From: Clostridiales bacterium
GTDB taxonomy: Bacteria; Bacillota; Clostridia; Oscillospirales; JAAYOS01
Direction: 5' to 3'
Assembly (NCBI GenBank): GCA_012521525.1
Contig: JAAYMG010000137.1
Location: forward strand, 1 to 5,172
DNA length: 5,172 nucleotides
The position numbers and the translations under genes were made by a program. The notes under the pieces were generated by a model. The model made no database searches, was not told the origin of the DNA, and worked only from the letters and a program-made list of their open reading frames with translations. Below, piece by piece: positions 1 to 5,172 of the stretch (position 1 is the stretch's first letter; every line of letters begins with the position of its first letter).

Positions 1-2
1 CA

Positions 3-53
3 AAAGAGCAATTACTTGCCGTGACAAGCGAGATCCGCCGTGATTTGAGGTAG
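3..53 (+). CDS. Possible 3' end of an upstream gene (partial)
   Basis: This frame is open from the window edge to a TAG at 51-53 and reads KEQLLAVTSEIRRDLR. The composition is charged and helical, as at the C-terminus of many soluble proteins. The other two plus-strand frames also stop within the first 50 bases but give less protein-like peptides. If real, its stop lies only 41 bases before the sigma factor start, so the two genes could be cotranscribed. Sixteen codons are too few to assign a family, and the call rests on appearance alone. Confidence 0.3.
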   Translation, partial: KEQLLAVTSEIRRDLR

Positions 54-79
54 AGAGGAAGCAGTTAGTCCAAAGCGCG

Positions 80-86
80 AAAGGAG
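80..86 (+). promoter_or_regulatory. Ribosome binding site of the ECF sigma factor gene
   Basis: AAAGGAG lies 8 bases before the ATG at 95, a strong Shine-Dalgarno match at ideal spacing, and it fixes the start. I see no convincing SigA promoter or ECF-type promoter (GGAAC-like -35 with a CGT-type -10) in the 94 bases before the gene. Its promoter is therefore probably further upstream. Confidence 0.8.
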
Positions 87-94
87 CACCGCAT

Positions 95-706
95 ATGTAC
101 GATGAAAACGAGCTGGTGCGGCTGGCAGCGAAGGGCGACGACCGGGCCTTTGAAAAGCTGGTTGCGCTCTATGAAAAGCGTGTTTATACAACGGCACTGC
201 GAATGACCGGCAATCAGGACGATGCTTACGACATTTCGCAGGAGACTTTTATCCGCGTGTACCGGTCCCTTAAGGGGTTCAAGGGCGACGCGAAGTTTTC
301 GACCTGGATATACCGGATCGTTACAAACCTGTGCATAGATTACAACAGGAAAGCAAAACGTATAAAGCAGATCCCTCTTGAGAATAACGACGAGGAAGAA
401 CCTTTTATCATCACGATATCGGACGACCGCTTTGACCCCGAACGCAATCTTGAGCGCTCCGAAATCGTACGCGCGATAAACCGCGCACTGGATACACTCT
501 CTGAAGAACACAGGGAGATCTTCATACTCCGTGAACTTGACGGGCTGAGCTACGCCGAGATCGCCGAAATCAAGATGATCGAGGAAGGAACGGTCAAATC
601 CCGCTTGTTCAGGGCGCGTGAAAAATTGCGCGCGGCCCTCCTGTCGGGTGGGAACATCGCGGGCATCCGTTCGTCTAATATGACGAAGGGCGGTGATCAG
701 GCGTGA
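95..706 (+). CDS. ECF-type RNA polymerase sigma factor (RpoE/SigW-like)
   Basis: A 203-residue sigma-70 family protein with only regions 2 and 4, the layout of extracytoplasmic function (ECF) sigma factors. It would direct core RNA polymerase to a small regulon after release from its anti-sigma factor. Region 2 spans about residues 18-88; it contains DAYDISQETFIRVYRSL (core binding) and FSTWIYRIVTNLCIDYNRK (-10 recognition). An acidic linker (about 96-120, with NNDEEEP) leads to region 4 at about 127-180, where LSEEHREIFILRELDGLSY and EGTVKSRLFRAREKLR form the helix-turn-helix that reads the -35 element. The turn reads EIKMIEEGTVKSR, where many relatives have a GIPEGTVKSR-like stretch. About 22 residues trail region 4, slightly more than is common. 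The stop overlaps the start of the anti-sigma gene by 4 bases, which implies coupled translation and co-transcription. The family call is secure; the regulon and stimulus are unknown. Confidence 0.95.
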   Translation: MYDENELVRLAAKGDDRAFEKLVALYEKRVYTTALRMTGNQDDAYDISQETFIRVYRSLKGFKGDAKFSTWIYRIVTNLCIDYNRKAKRIKQIPLENNDEEEPFIITISDDRFDPERNLERSEIVRAINRALDTLSEEHREIFILRELDGLSYAEIAEIKMIEEGTVKSRLFRAREKLRAALLSGGNIAGIRSSNMTKGGDQA

Positions 707-1728
707 AAAAACACGAATATTATTTTGAGCTTGTAAGCCTGAAAATTGACAACATGCTCACTGCCGATCAGGAAACTGAACTGGAAGAGCATTTGGCAAG
801 TTGTTCCGAATGCAGGGACAGGCTTGTTATGTATAATTCAATACGGGACCTGGCGGACGATCTTCTGGTCGAGCCCCCGGTCAGCCTAGTCAGCAGCGTG
901 ATGAACAAGCTGGAGTTGGAAAAGAAAGGGCGCTTGCCCAGGCAGCGGATCGTGTCTAGGATCCTTACATTCGCGGGTGCTGCCGCGGCGATAGTTCTAT
1001 TGCTCTACACCGGTACATTCATGGGATTCCCGGGTGGCGGGACCTCAAAGAATGACATGTTGACCATGCAGCTTTCGGAAGCACCGGCGGCCGAAAGGCT
1101 CATGCCCGAAAGTGAAGAGGAAAAGATGAGCAGTCTGTCCGATTCGGCTGATAATGACATAAAGTTTGCCTTGTCCTCGGACGGGTCACCGGCTTCCGCA
1201 ACTGCCCCCGATGAGAGCCTGTACGATTCGAACGGCACCGCAAAGTCCGGCGGCATAGGCCGCAGCGAAGGGATGCCGGCGACAGGCAGCAATCTCTTCG
1301 ACCCGGGAACGATCAAGGTCGGCGATGAAGTGGCAGGTTTCAAAGTCACCGATATCGAAACAGAATATTTCGAAGACGCGCGGGATGTGCTGGTGGTCTT
1401 TGACGGTGAAGCAACACTTTCGGGTACGCTCTATTACGACAACAATGAGCAGGGCTTTTGGGGCAAGTTCATCTATTTCTATATAGACGACGACTGTGCC
1501 GGATTCCTTCCGTATGCCGTCGGCGACGACCGGCAGATCTGGTTCGGGATAGAAAACCATGATGAGGCCGTCGGGATGCTCGATGTGCAGCCCGAAGACG
1601 AAGGCAAAACCATAGCCTACTCTGCCGTTATCGTTATTGACAACTATACCGTTGTGCTCGGATCGAGTGAGGGATGCAACTTTGCTACCTTAAAGAGCAT
1701 CCTGACACTCAATCGCCTGCCTGATTGA
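703..1728 (+). CDS. Membrane-anchored zinc-finger anti-sigma factor with an unassigned extracytoplasmic domain
   Basis: A 341-residue protein that should hold the upstream sigma factor inactive at the membrane. The N-terminus has the zinc-binding anti-sigma (zf-HC2/ZAS) signature H-x3-C-x2-C at H30, C34 and C37 (HLASCSECRDRL), after a helix ending in TADQETELEE. One membrane helix spans about residues 86-109 (ILTFAGAAAAIVLLLYTGTF). A low-complexity stretch rich in Ser, Asp, Glu, Gly and Ala follows (about 111-200). A beta-rich C-terminal domain then runs from about 203 to 341, starting at KVGDEVAGFKVTDIE, with single cysteines at C265 and C325. I cannot name this domain; by position it lies outside the cell and may sense the signal or interact with a protease. 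The GTG start overlaps the sigma stop as GTGA, with a GGTGA-type ribosome binding site at 692-696. An ATG at codon 18 would remove part of the first helix, so GTG is preferred. The anti-sigma role is inferred from the motif and operon position. Confidence 0.9.
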   Translation: MKKHEYYFELVSLKIDNMLTADQETELEEHLASCSECRDRLVMYNSIRDLADDLLVEPPVSLVSSVMNKLELEKKGRLPRQRIVSRILTFAGAAAAIVLLLYTGTFMGFPGGGTSKNDMLTMQLSEAPAAERLMPESEEEKMSSLSDSADNDIKFALSSDGSPASATAPDESLYDSNGTAKSGGIGRSEGMPATGSNLFDPGTIKVGDEVAGFKVTDIETEYFEDARDVLVVFDGEATLSGTLYYDNNEQGFWGKFIYFYIDDDCAGFLPYAVGDDRQIWFGIENHDEAVGMLDVQPEDEGKTIAYSAVIVIDNYTVVLGSSEGCNFATLKSILTLNRLPD

Positions 1729-1786
1729 TTATTTGCCAGGGCCTGATAAACATACGACCGGTCAAACGCGTATAACATAAATTCAA

Positions 1787-1831
1787 AAAGCCGCTTCTCC
1801 AGGGACTAAAGTCCGCTGGAAAGGCGGCTTT
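1787..1831. terminator. Long hairpin between convergent genes, probable bidirectional terminator
   Basis: The outer stem pairs 1787-1794 (AAAGCCGC) with 1824-1831 (GCGGCTTT). Next come a G-T wobble, an A-T pair and one C-A mismatch. Inner stems follow, 1798-1802 with 1816-1820 and 1803-1806 with 1811-1814 (one bulged G at 1815), closed by a TAAA loop. It lies 58 bases after the anti-sigma stop and 15 bases after the end of the small minus-strand gene, where a shared terminator is expected. The T-run is short: TTTTT on the minus strand, of which three lie in the stem, and only TTT on the plus strand. It therefore looks somewhat better for the minus-strand gene. Confidence 0.65.
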
Positions 1832-1846
1832 ACTCATTCCAAATCA

Positions 1847-2113
1847 TCAAAGGGATGTAAGGATCCAAGCGATAGCAGTCAGTGCTGCTCCGACTACAGC
1901 AAAAACAGGCGCCGGCAGAGCGGACAAACCGCGGCGTTTTTTAGTTCCGCCTTTCATATAGGTCTCGGCGATACGGCACGCTTCCCGTAAAATGTCGTCA
2001 GCCGAACAGCCTGTCTGGGATGCGTCACCGCGCACTATAAAGATTGCCTCCTCAAACAACCCCTTATCCACAGGCCGTATTACAACTACCCTTTTGTTGA
2101 TGCCCTTTACCAA
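1847..2113 (-). CDS. Small protein of unknown function with a C-terminal membrane helix
   Basis: An 88-residue protein that I do not recognise as a characterised family. Residues 7-55 look like a small soluble alpha/beta domain: a strand KRVVVIRPVD, then GLFEEAIFIVRGD, then a helix ADDILREACRIAETYM. It has cysteines at C36 and C46. A basic stretch GGTKKRRG (about 55-62) precedes one hydrophobic segment at about 66-86 (ALPAPVFAVVGAALTAIAWIL) that reaches almost to the C-terminus. This suggests a tail-anchored protein with its soluble part in the cytoplasm, as positive charges precede the helix. The start is TTG, supported by AAAGGAGG 7 bases upstream. It lies 183 bases downstream of spoIIE on the same strand and ends just before the shared hairpin. 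A coding call is favoured by the strong ribosome binding site, the coherent domain-plus-helix layout and the terminator. The function is unknown, and a link to sporulation is only positional. Confidence 0.8.
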   Translation of the reverse strand: MVKGINKRVVVIRPVDKGLFEEAIFIVRGDASQTGCSADDILREACRIAETYMKGGTKKRRGLSALPAPVFAVVGAALTAIAWILTSL

Positions 2114-2120
2114 ATCGGCG

Positions 2121-2128
2121 CCTCCTTT
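2121..2128 (-). promoter_or_regulatory. Ribosome binding site that decides the TTG start of the small gene
   Basis: Read on the minus strand this is AAAGGAGG, essentially a full anti-Shine-Dalgarno match, with a 7-base spacer (CGCCGAT) to the TTG at 2113-2111. No in-frame ATG lies near this spacing, so the site is the main reason for accepting the rare start codon. Confidence 0.85.
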
Positions 2129-2296
2129 CCGGTCAAGCTATCCTTGGTTATATTTCCCTTAGAAGGCACCTTTTATTCGCAAAAAATAAAAATTGAGAAT
2201 TTAATTAAATAATGGCATCATGCCCGAAGTTTTCCAGCCTGTGAAATCAGTATATAAGCTATAATAGGCTATAATGAAATGACAGATGAAATGGCA
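2129..2296. other. AT-rich gap between spoIIE and the small gene
   Basis: No gene or RNA gene is visible here. On the minus strand I find no convincing SigA -35/-10 pair for the small gene and no strong terminator for spoIIE; the best hairpin there is a 4-5 bp GGCAT/ATGCC stem at 2214-2224. Two short repeats are present: GCTATAAT at 2258-2265 and 2268-2275, and ATGGCATCA at 2212-2220 and 2291-2299. The lack of a clear terminator leaves read-through from spoIIE into the small gene possible. Confidence 0.5.
2258..2275 (+). repeat. Two tandem copies of GCTATAAT, 10-base period
   Basis: GCTATAAT occurs at 2258-2265 and again at 2268-2275, about one helical turn apart. Each copy contains TATAAT on the plus strand, pointing into the 3' end of spoIIE. 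No TTGACA-like sequence lies 16-18 bases upstream and there is no TG extension, so promoter function is doubtful. It may simply reflect AT-rich sequence. Confidence 0.4.
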
Positions 2297-4669
2297 TCAG
2301 GAAGCTTCTTTCTTTACTATTTCTATTACGGCTATCGTAGCGTCGTCCATATCATTGCTAAGTGCGGCAGATTCGGCCGATATTTTGACCGCAAGGTTTT
2401 TGGGTGATGAACCGTCGTATGCTTTCAGCTCTTTTCTTAACCAGTCGTCGTTTTCGGGCAGATATGCGCCGTCCGACATGACGACAAGGACCTCTCCGCC
2501 GTTCAAAGTCTGCGTCGCAACATCTGATATCGTGGGAAGGAGCACCGAGCCCGGCGGAAATACCTTTCCCGAAACCATGCGGATCTTCTCTCCCTCCTTG
2601 ATATAGGTAGGCGCGGCTCCGCATTTGAAGATCCGCAGCAACCCTGTAAAAAGGTTGATCTCCAGCAGGTCGATCGTCGCAAATCCCCCTTCGTCTATAT
2701 TCCGCAGCATCAGCGCGGAATTTATAGTGCGAAGAGCGCTCTCGGTTTCGATCCCCGCACGTATGAAACGCTCCAGAAGCCTCACGACCGAAGCGCTCTC
2801 GATCGCCGCTTCTCTTCCGCTCCCCATGCCGTCAGACAGGATGACATAGACCATGCCCTCCTCGGTCTTGAAGTATGTACCGGTATCCCCGCTGATGCTG
2901 CTGTTTTTCCTCTTGCGGGACGCGACCCCGATTTTCACGCCGAAGGTCTCAAACTCACTGATCCGTATCCTGTCCCCCGATATATCGCTTATAAATTCGG
3001 GCTTGCCAGTCCGTATTCCGAGTATCCTTCCCACTTCTTCCGAGAAGCGTTCAAGCCTCTCGTTTACGGATGACAGATCTGCTGCTTCGATTTCGACGTG
3101 CAGACGCCCGGCTCCGTTCCTCCACACTGTAACCGACGGGTCTTCCACATCGTGCAGCAGGCGCTCGATCTTTACACCGGCTTCCATATCCTCCACAATA
3201 CCGTTTGCCACATCCTCTGCCACACCTTTCAGTATGGTAGCCACTTCGGAGTACTGGCCCAGCACTATCCCTCTGTTTATGTTTATACGGTTCCTGAACC
3301 TGCGCAGCGACAGGTATGACCTCATCTCATGATTTATTGCCTCAACCAGCTGCTCAGGGCGAAGGCACCTCGTTACGAAATGCGATGGCAGGTCCATCGA
3401 GGTTATCCTCCCCTTCTTCGTAAGAACCGGCGTGAGGTCGTTCATGACGTTGAAGGTGTAAATGCAGTCACGTTCCCAGCAGAGTCCTTTCAGCGCACAA
3501 GTACGGCAGACCTTCTCCGCTGCCCTGTCGAATACCTTCGCAATATCCTGGCCGTTCTTCTTTGTCGAATGGTCAATACTGCTTTTGATCGCCTCATGCA
3601 GTTCGTTGAATGCAGTGGAAGCCCCGCTAATGCGCTGTCTCAGGATCGAGTTCATCATGCTCGAGCGCATCCGCCCGCGAATGCGAGGGTCAAACAGATA
3701 CTTGAGATCGGGAAGCCGCCGCTCGGGTATGAGTATGAATATGACCGAAGCCATAAAGGTTTCATACATGGAAGTTATGTTGACTCCACCGGGATAGACA
3801 ATGGCAATAACGGCATGCGTCAATATGAACGCGACAGTCATCGCAAGCTTTCCAGCCTTTGAAAACACGCCTGCGATCAGAGCGGAAAAACCATAAGCCA
3901 TACTGTGGAATCCTGATCCGCCTGCCAAGTCAAATGCGATCCCCATCGAAACACCGGTCGCGCTTCCCATGCCGAACCCGCCGTTGAACGCGGCAAACAG
4001 CATCACAATGATCGCTATCACTTTACCGGCGGAAATCTGCGCCAGCAGCCTGACGTTCGACAATGCGATCAGCGAAGTAGTTATAAGTATAAAAAACGAA
4101 ACGACTTTAACTGTCGATGTCTCAAGTTCTTTTGACTTGGACATCCCCGGCCGGGAATCAGAAGTTGTCAGAGCTTCCCTGTACAGATATGCCGAAGCAA
4201 AAACCAGGATGATTTCCGATATGTACATCACGACATCCTGTAAAGCAAATCCCCGCTCTGCTACAAATACAAATCCGACAAACGCTGCCGAGCATGCGGC
4301 TATTATTGAGGGGAAAAACCTGCCGCCCGAAAAAGGCAGGCTCTTCAATATGTGCATACCTGCGCATGTCAGGACGGTTCCTGCCACATACTTGAGACCG
4401 TCTGCCAACTTCCAAAGCGAAGCATACCCTATTATTGCGCCAAGTGCGCCAAGCAAACCTGCAATCGAGCTTCCGCAGGCGGCTACGAAGCCAATACCGA
4501 AGGGCGAGTATTCATTGAAAATCACCGCCTGGGACAGCAGATAACCCATGATCGCATACAACAGACCCACTGCCGTCGAGCGAACTTTAGGTTTTGATGA
4601 AACAGCAGTCAACAGGTTCGAAAAAAACTTCTCCGCCTTCTCCGCTATAGCAGCATATTTACCGCTCAT
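2297..4669 (-). CDS. spoIIE: Stage II sporulation protein E, PP2C-type serine phosphatase
   Basis: At 790 residues it is close to the Bacillus subtilis protein (about 827). SpoIIE dephosphorylates SpoIIAA, which frees SigF from SpoIIAB in the forespore; it also binds FtsZ at the polar septum. Residues about 34-315 are hydrophobic, with roughly ten membrane helices. A hydrophilic loop at 165-186 contains SRPGMSKSKELETST. The central regulatory/FtsZ-interacting region follows, with the family's cysteine cluster C388-x2-C391-x5-C397-W398. The PP2C phosphatase domain covers about 575-785. It has the expected order of motifs: SGDTG (593-597), LSDGMGSG with D613, RTINSALMLRN, ATIDLLEI with D667, MSDG with D733, and DMDDATI with D775/D776. 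These include the acidic residues that bind Mn/Mg in the family, so the enzyme looks active. The ATG at 4669 has GGGGGGAA upstream. The usual neighbours tilS, hpt and ftsH are not in this window. Known biology of spoIIE predicts SigA transcription activated by Spo0A. Confidence 0.97.
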   Translation of the reverse strand: MSGKYAAIAEKAEKFFSNLLTAVSSKPKVRSTAVGLLYAIMGYLLSQAVIFNEYSPFGIGFVAACGSSIAGLLGALGAIIGYASLWKLADGLKYVAGTVLTCAGMHILKSLPFSGGRFFPSIIAACSAAFVGFVFVAERGFALQDVVMYISEIILVFASAYLYREALTTSDSRPGMSKSKELETSTVKVVSFFILITTSLIALSNVRLLAQISAGKVIAIIVMLFAAFNGGFGMGSATGVSMGIAFDLAGGSGFHSMAYGFSALIAGVFSKAGKLAMTVAFILTHAVIAIVYPGGVNITSMYETFMASVIFILIPERRLPDLKYLFDPRIRGRMRSSMMNSILRQRISGASTAFNELHEAIKSSIDHSTKKNGQDIAKVFDRAAEKVCRTCALKGLCWERDCIYTFNVMNDLTPVLTKKGRITSMDLPSHFVTRCLRPEQLVEAINHEMRSYLSLRRFRNRININRGIVLGQYSEVATILKGVAEDVANGIVEDMEAGVKIERLLHDVEDPSVTVWRNGAGRLHVEIEAADLSSVNERLERFSEEVGRILGIRTGKPEFISDISGDRIRISEFETFGVKIGVASRKRKNSSISGDTGTYFKTEEGMVYVILSDGMGSGREAAIESASVVRLLERFIRAGIETESALRTINSALMLRNIDEGGFATIDLLEINLFTGLLRIFKCGAAPTYIKEGEKIRMVSGKVFPPGSVLLPTISDVATQTLNGGEVLVVMSDGAYLPENDDWLRKELKAYDGSSPKNLAVKISAESAALSNDMDDATIAVIEIVKKEAS

Positions 4670-4709
4670 GTCATTCCCCCCGGATCAGCTTGTTTGTGTC
4701 AGTACCAGA

Positions 4710-4743
4710 ATTATACAGCTTGTCCGGGATGAAAAACGTCGGA
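4710..4743 (-). promoter_or_regulatory. Candidate spoIIE promoter with a perfect -10 but no good -35
   Basis: On the minus strand TATAAT lies at 4715-4710, which would start transcription near 4703 and give a leader of about 33 bases. At 17-18 bases upstream there is only CGTTTT or ACGTTT, and nothing close to TTGACA at the 21-22 base spacing used by Spo0A-activated promoters. A perfect -10 without a -35 fits an activator-dependent promoter. A weak Spo0A-box-like CGTCGGA (consensus TGNCGAA) lies at 4737-4743, about position -37. This is an inference. Confidence 0.45.
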
Positions 4744-4758
4744 AAAAAAGCGGACGCC

Positions 4759-4772
4759 TCAAATATATTTGA
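4759..4772. promoter_or_regulatory. Perfect 14-base palindrome, candidate operator
   Basis: TCAAATATATTTGA is identical to its own reverse complement. It lies in the divergent spoIIE/CYTH region and covers the first four bases of the -35 element of the rightward promoter. This is where a dimeric repressor would block RNA polymerase. Much of it is A/T, which raises the chance of accidental symmetry. I do not recognise it as the operator of a particular regulator. Confidence 0.4.
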
Positions 4773-4798
4773 CGTATTTTTATCGCGGGTGTTATAAT
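4769..4798 (+). promoter_or_regulatory. SigA-type promoter of the CYTH gene
   Basis: TTGACG at 4769-4774 and TATAAT at 4793-4798 are separated by 18 bases: five of six and six of six matches to the vegetative consensus. Transcription would start near 4805 and leave a leader of about 43 bases before the ATG at 4848. It is the clearest promoter in the window and implies that the gene is expressed in growing cells. Confidence 0.75.
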
Positions 4799-4835
4799 GG
4801 TGAAAAATCCGTTATTATCTTCATAATCTTCAACC

Positions 4836-4840
4836 GGAGG
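4836..4840 (+). promoter_or_regulatory. Ribosome binding site of the CYTH gene
   Basis: GGAGG lies 7 bases before the ATG at 4848-4850, within CGGAGGGT. It fixes this start: translation begins three residues before the ELEMK signature, as is usual for the family. Confidence 0.8.
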
Positions 4841-4847
4841 GTCAGAC

Positions 4848-5172
4848 ATGCCGACTGAACTGGAGATGAAACTGCAAATTCCGGACGACTCCACTGCCGA
4901 AAGGATCTTAGCCGACAAAATGGTCACCGACCACCTGTCAAGCGAAATCAAATCGACACAGATGAAGTCGTTTTACTTCGACACCCCTGCCAACACGCTG
5001 TCCAAGCTTCGCTGGTCGCTTCGCCTTCGCCATGAAGGTGAATATAGCGTCCTGTCATTGAAAACATCACCGGCCGGTGTTTCGGGTGATCTTTTTTCCC
5101 GCAATGAGTGGCAGTGCTTCAGCGACTCGGTAGAGTCGGGTATCGTAAACCTTGTCGAGCAAGGCGCACCCG
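4848..5172 (+). CDS. CYTH-domain protein, triphosphate tunnel metalloenzyme family (3' end missing)
   Basis: The first 108 residues are present; the frame is open to the last base. The N-terminus has the CYTH signature E-x-E-x-K at E4, E6 and K8 (ELEMK). Further along come FYFDTPANTLSKL (Y43, D45) and SLRLRHEG (R59, R61), VLSLKT with K72, and a RNEW stretch (R85, E87). These alternating charged residues on beta strands line the tunnel that binds a triphosphate and divalent metals. The superfamily includes inorganic triphosphatases, thiamine triphosphatases and class IV (CyaB) adenylate cyclases. The substrate cannot be told from this part, and many bacterial members act on inorganic triphosphate. 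Whether a CHAD domain follows is not visible. It is transcribed away from spoIIE from its own promoter. The protein is probably cytoplasmic, as no signal peptide is seen. Confidence 0.9.
   Translation, partial: MPTELEMKLQIPDDSTAERILADKMVTDHLSSEIKSTQMKSFYFDTPANTLSKLRWSLRLRHEGEYSVLSLKTSPAGVSGDLFSRNEWQCFSDSVESGIVNLVEQGAP

Noticed and set aside
1005..1560. Minus-strand open frames at 1005-1349 and 1186-1560
   Set aside because: They overlap the anti-sigma gene on the opposite strand, have no good ribosome binding site or family resemblance, and are best seen as shadows of it.
2129..2296. A SigG/SigF-type promoter for the small gene (GAATA near 2175 on the minus strand)
   Set aside because: At 17-18 bases downstream there is no match to the CATACTA-type -10, so only half the signal is present in AT-rich DNA.
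2212..2299. Nine-base direct repeat ATGGCATCA (2212-2220 and 2291-2299) as a possible insertion target duplication or attachment site
   Set aside because: The 70 bases between the copies hold no element, terminal inverted repeats or gene, and one copy covers the spoIIE stop codon. Chance is the simpler explanation.
2853..4544. Several long plus-strand open frames inside spoIIE (2853-3332, 3329-3862, 3969-4544)
   Set aside because: They lie antisense to a full-length, well-supported spoIIE. Their translations lack recognisable motifs and are low-complexity, rich in Ser, Pro and Arg, as expected for complement frames.
4685..4951. Minus-strand 88-codon frame across the spoIIE/CYTH divergent region
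   Set aside because: It runs through the promoters and the start of the CYTH gene, and its translation shows no domain. The plus-strand frame carries the ELEMK signature and a proper promoter and ribosome binding site.
1..5172. A novel defence, mobile or CRISPR-like system
   Set aside because: No transposase, integrase, phage gene, nuclease, toxin-antitoxin pair, regular repeat array or tRNA is visible. All sizeable genes belong to regulatory, sporulation or housekeeping-type families, apart from one small unknown protein.

Overview
The window suggests a spore-forming, low-to-mid GC Gram-positive bacterium of the class Clostridia, probably from a little-studied lineage. The main evidence is a full-length SpoIIE, the PP2C-type phosphatase that is specific to endospore formers. 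Strong AGGAGG-type ribosome binding sites, TTG and GTG starts and a TTGACG/TATAAT promoter agree with this. Genus and species cannot be read from the sequence.

Layout: (1) Positions 1-53 may hold the last codons of a plus-strand gene that begins outside the window. (2) Positions 95-1728 form a two-gene plus-strand operon with a 4-base overlap: an ECF sigma factor and its membrane-anchored zinc-finger anti-sigma factor. The anti-sigma factor carries a large extracytoplasmic beta-rich domain that I cannot name. (3) A long hairpin at 1787-1831 separates this operon from a convergent small gene and can serve both as a transcription end. (4) Positions 1847-2113, minus strand, encode an 88-residue protein of unknown function with one C-terminal membrane helix. 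It has a TTG start behind a near-perfect ribosome binding site. (5) An AT-rich gap of about 170 bases follows. (6) Positions 2297-4669, minus strand, encode SpoIIE. (7) The 178-base divergent region 4670-4847 holds a good SigA-type promoter for the rightward gene, a likely -10 box for spoIIE and a perfect 14-base palindrome. (8) Positions 4848-5172 hold the start of a CYTH-domain protein (triphosphate tunnel metalloenzyme family), cut by the window end. Its frame stays open to the last base.

How the genes work together: the sigma/anti-sigma pair is a self-contained envelope-signal switch. SpoIIE dephosphorylates SpoIIAA to activate SigF in the forespore and also acts at the asymmetric septum. 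The small membrane protein lies downstream of spoIIE on the same strand with no strong terminator between them, so read-through is possible. The CYTH gene shares a control region with spoIIE, but no functional link is shown. Nothing in the window looks like a mobile element, CRISPR array, phage or defence system. The least explained parts are the sensor domain of the anti-sigma factor, the small membrane protein and the palindrome.
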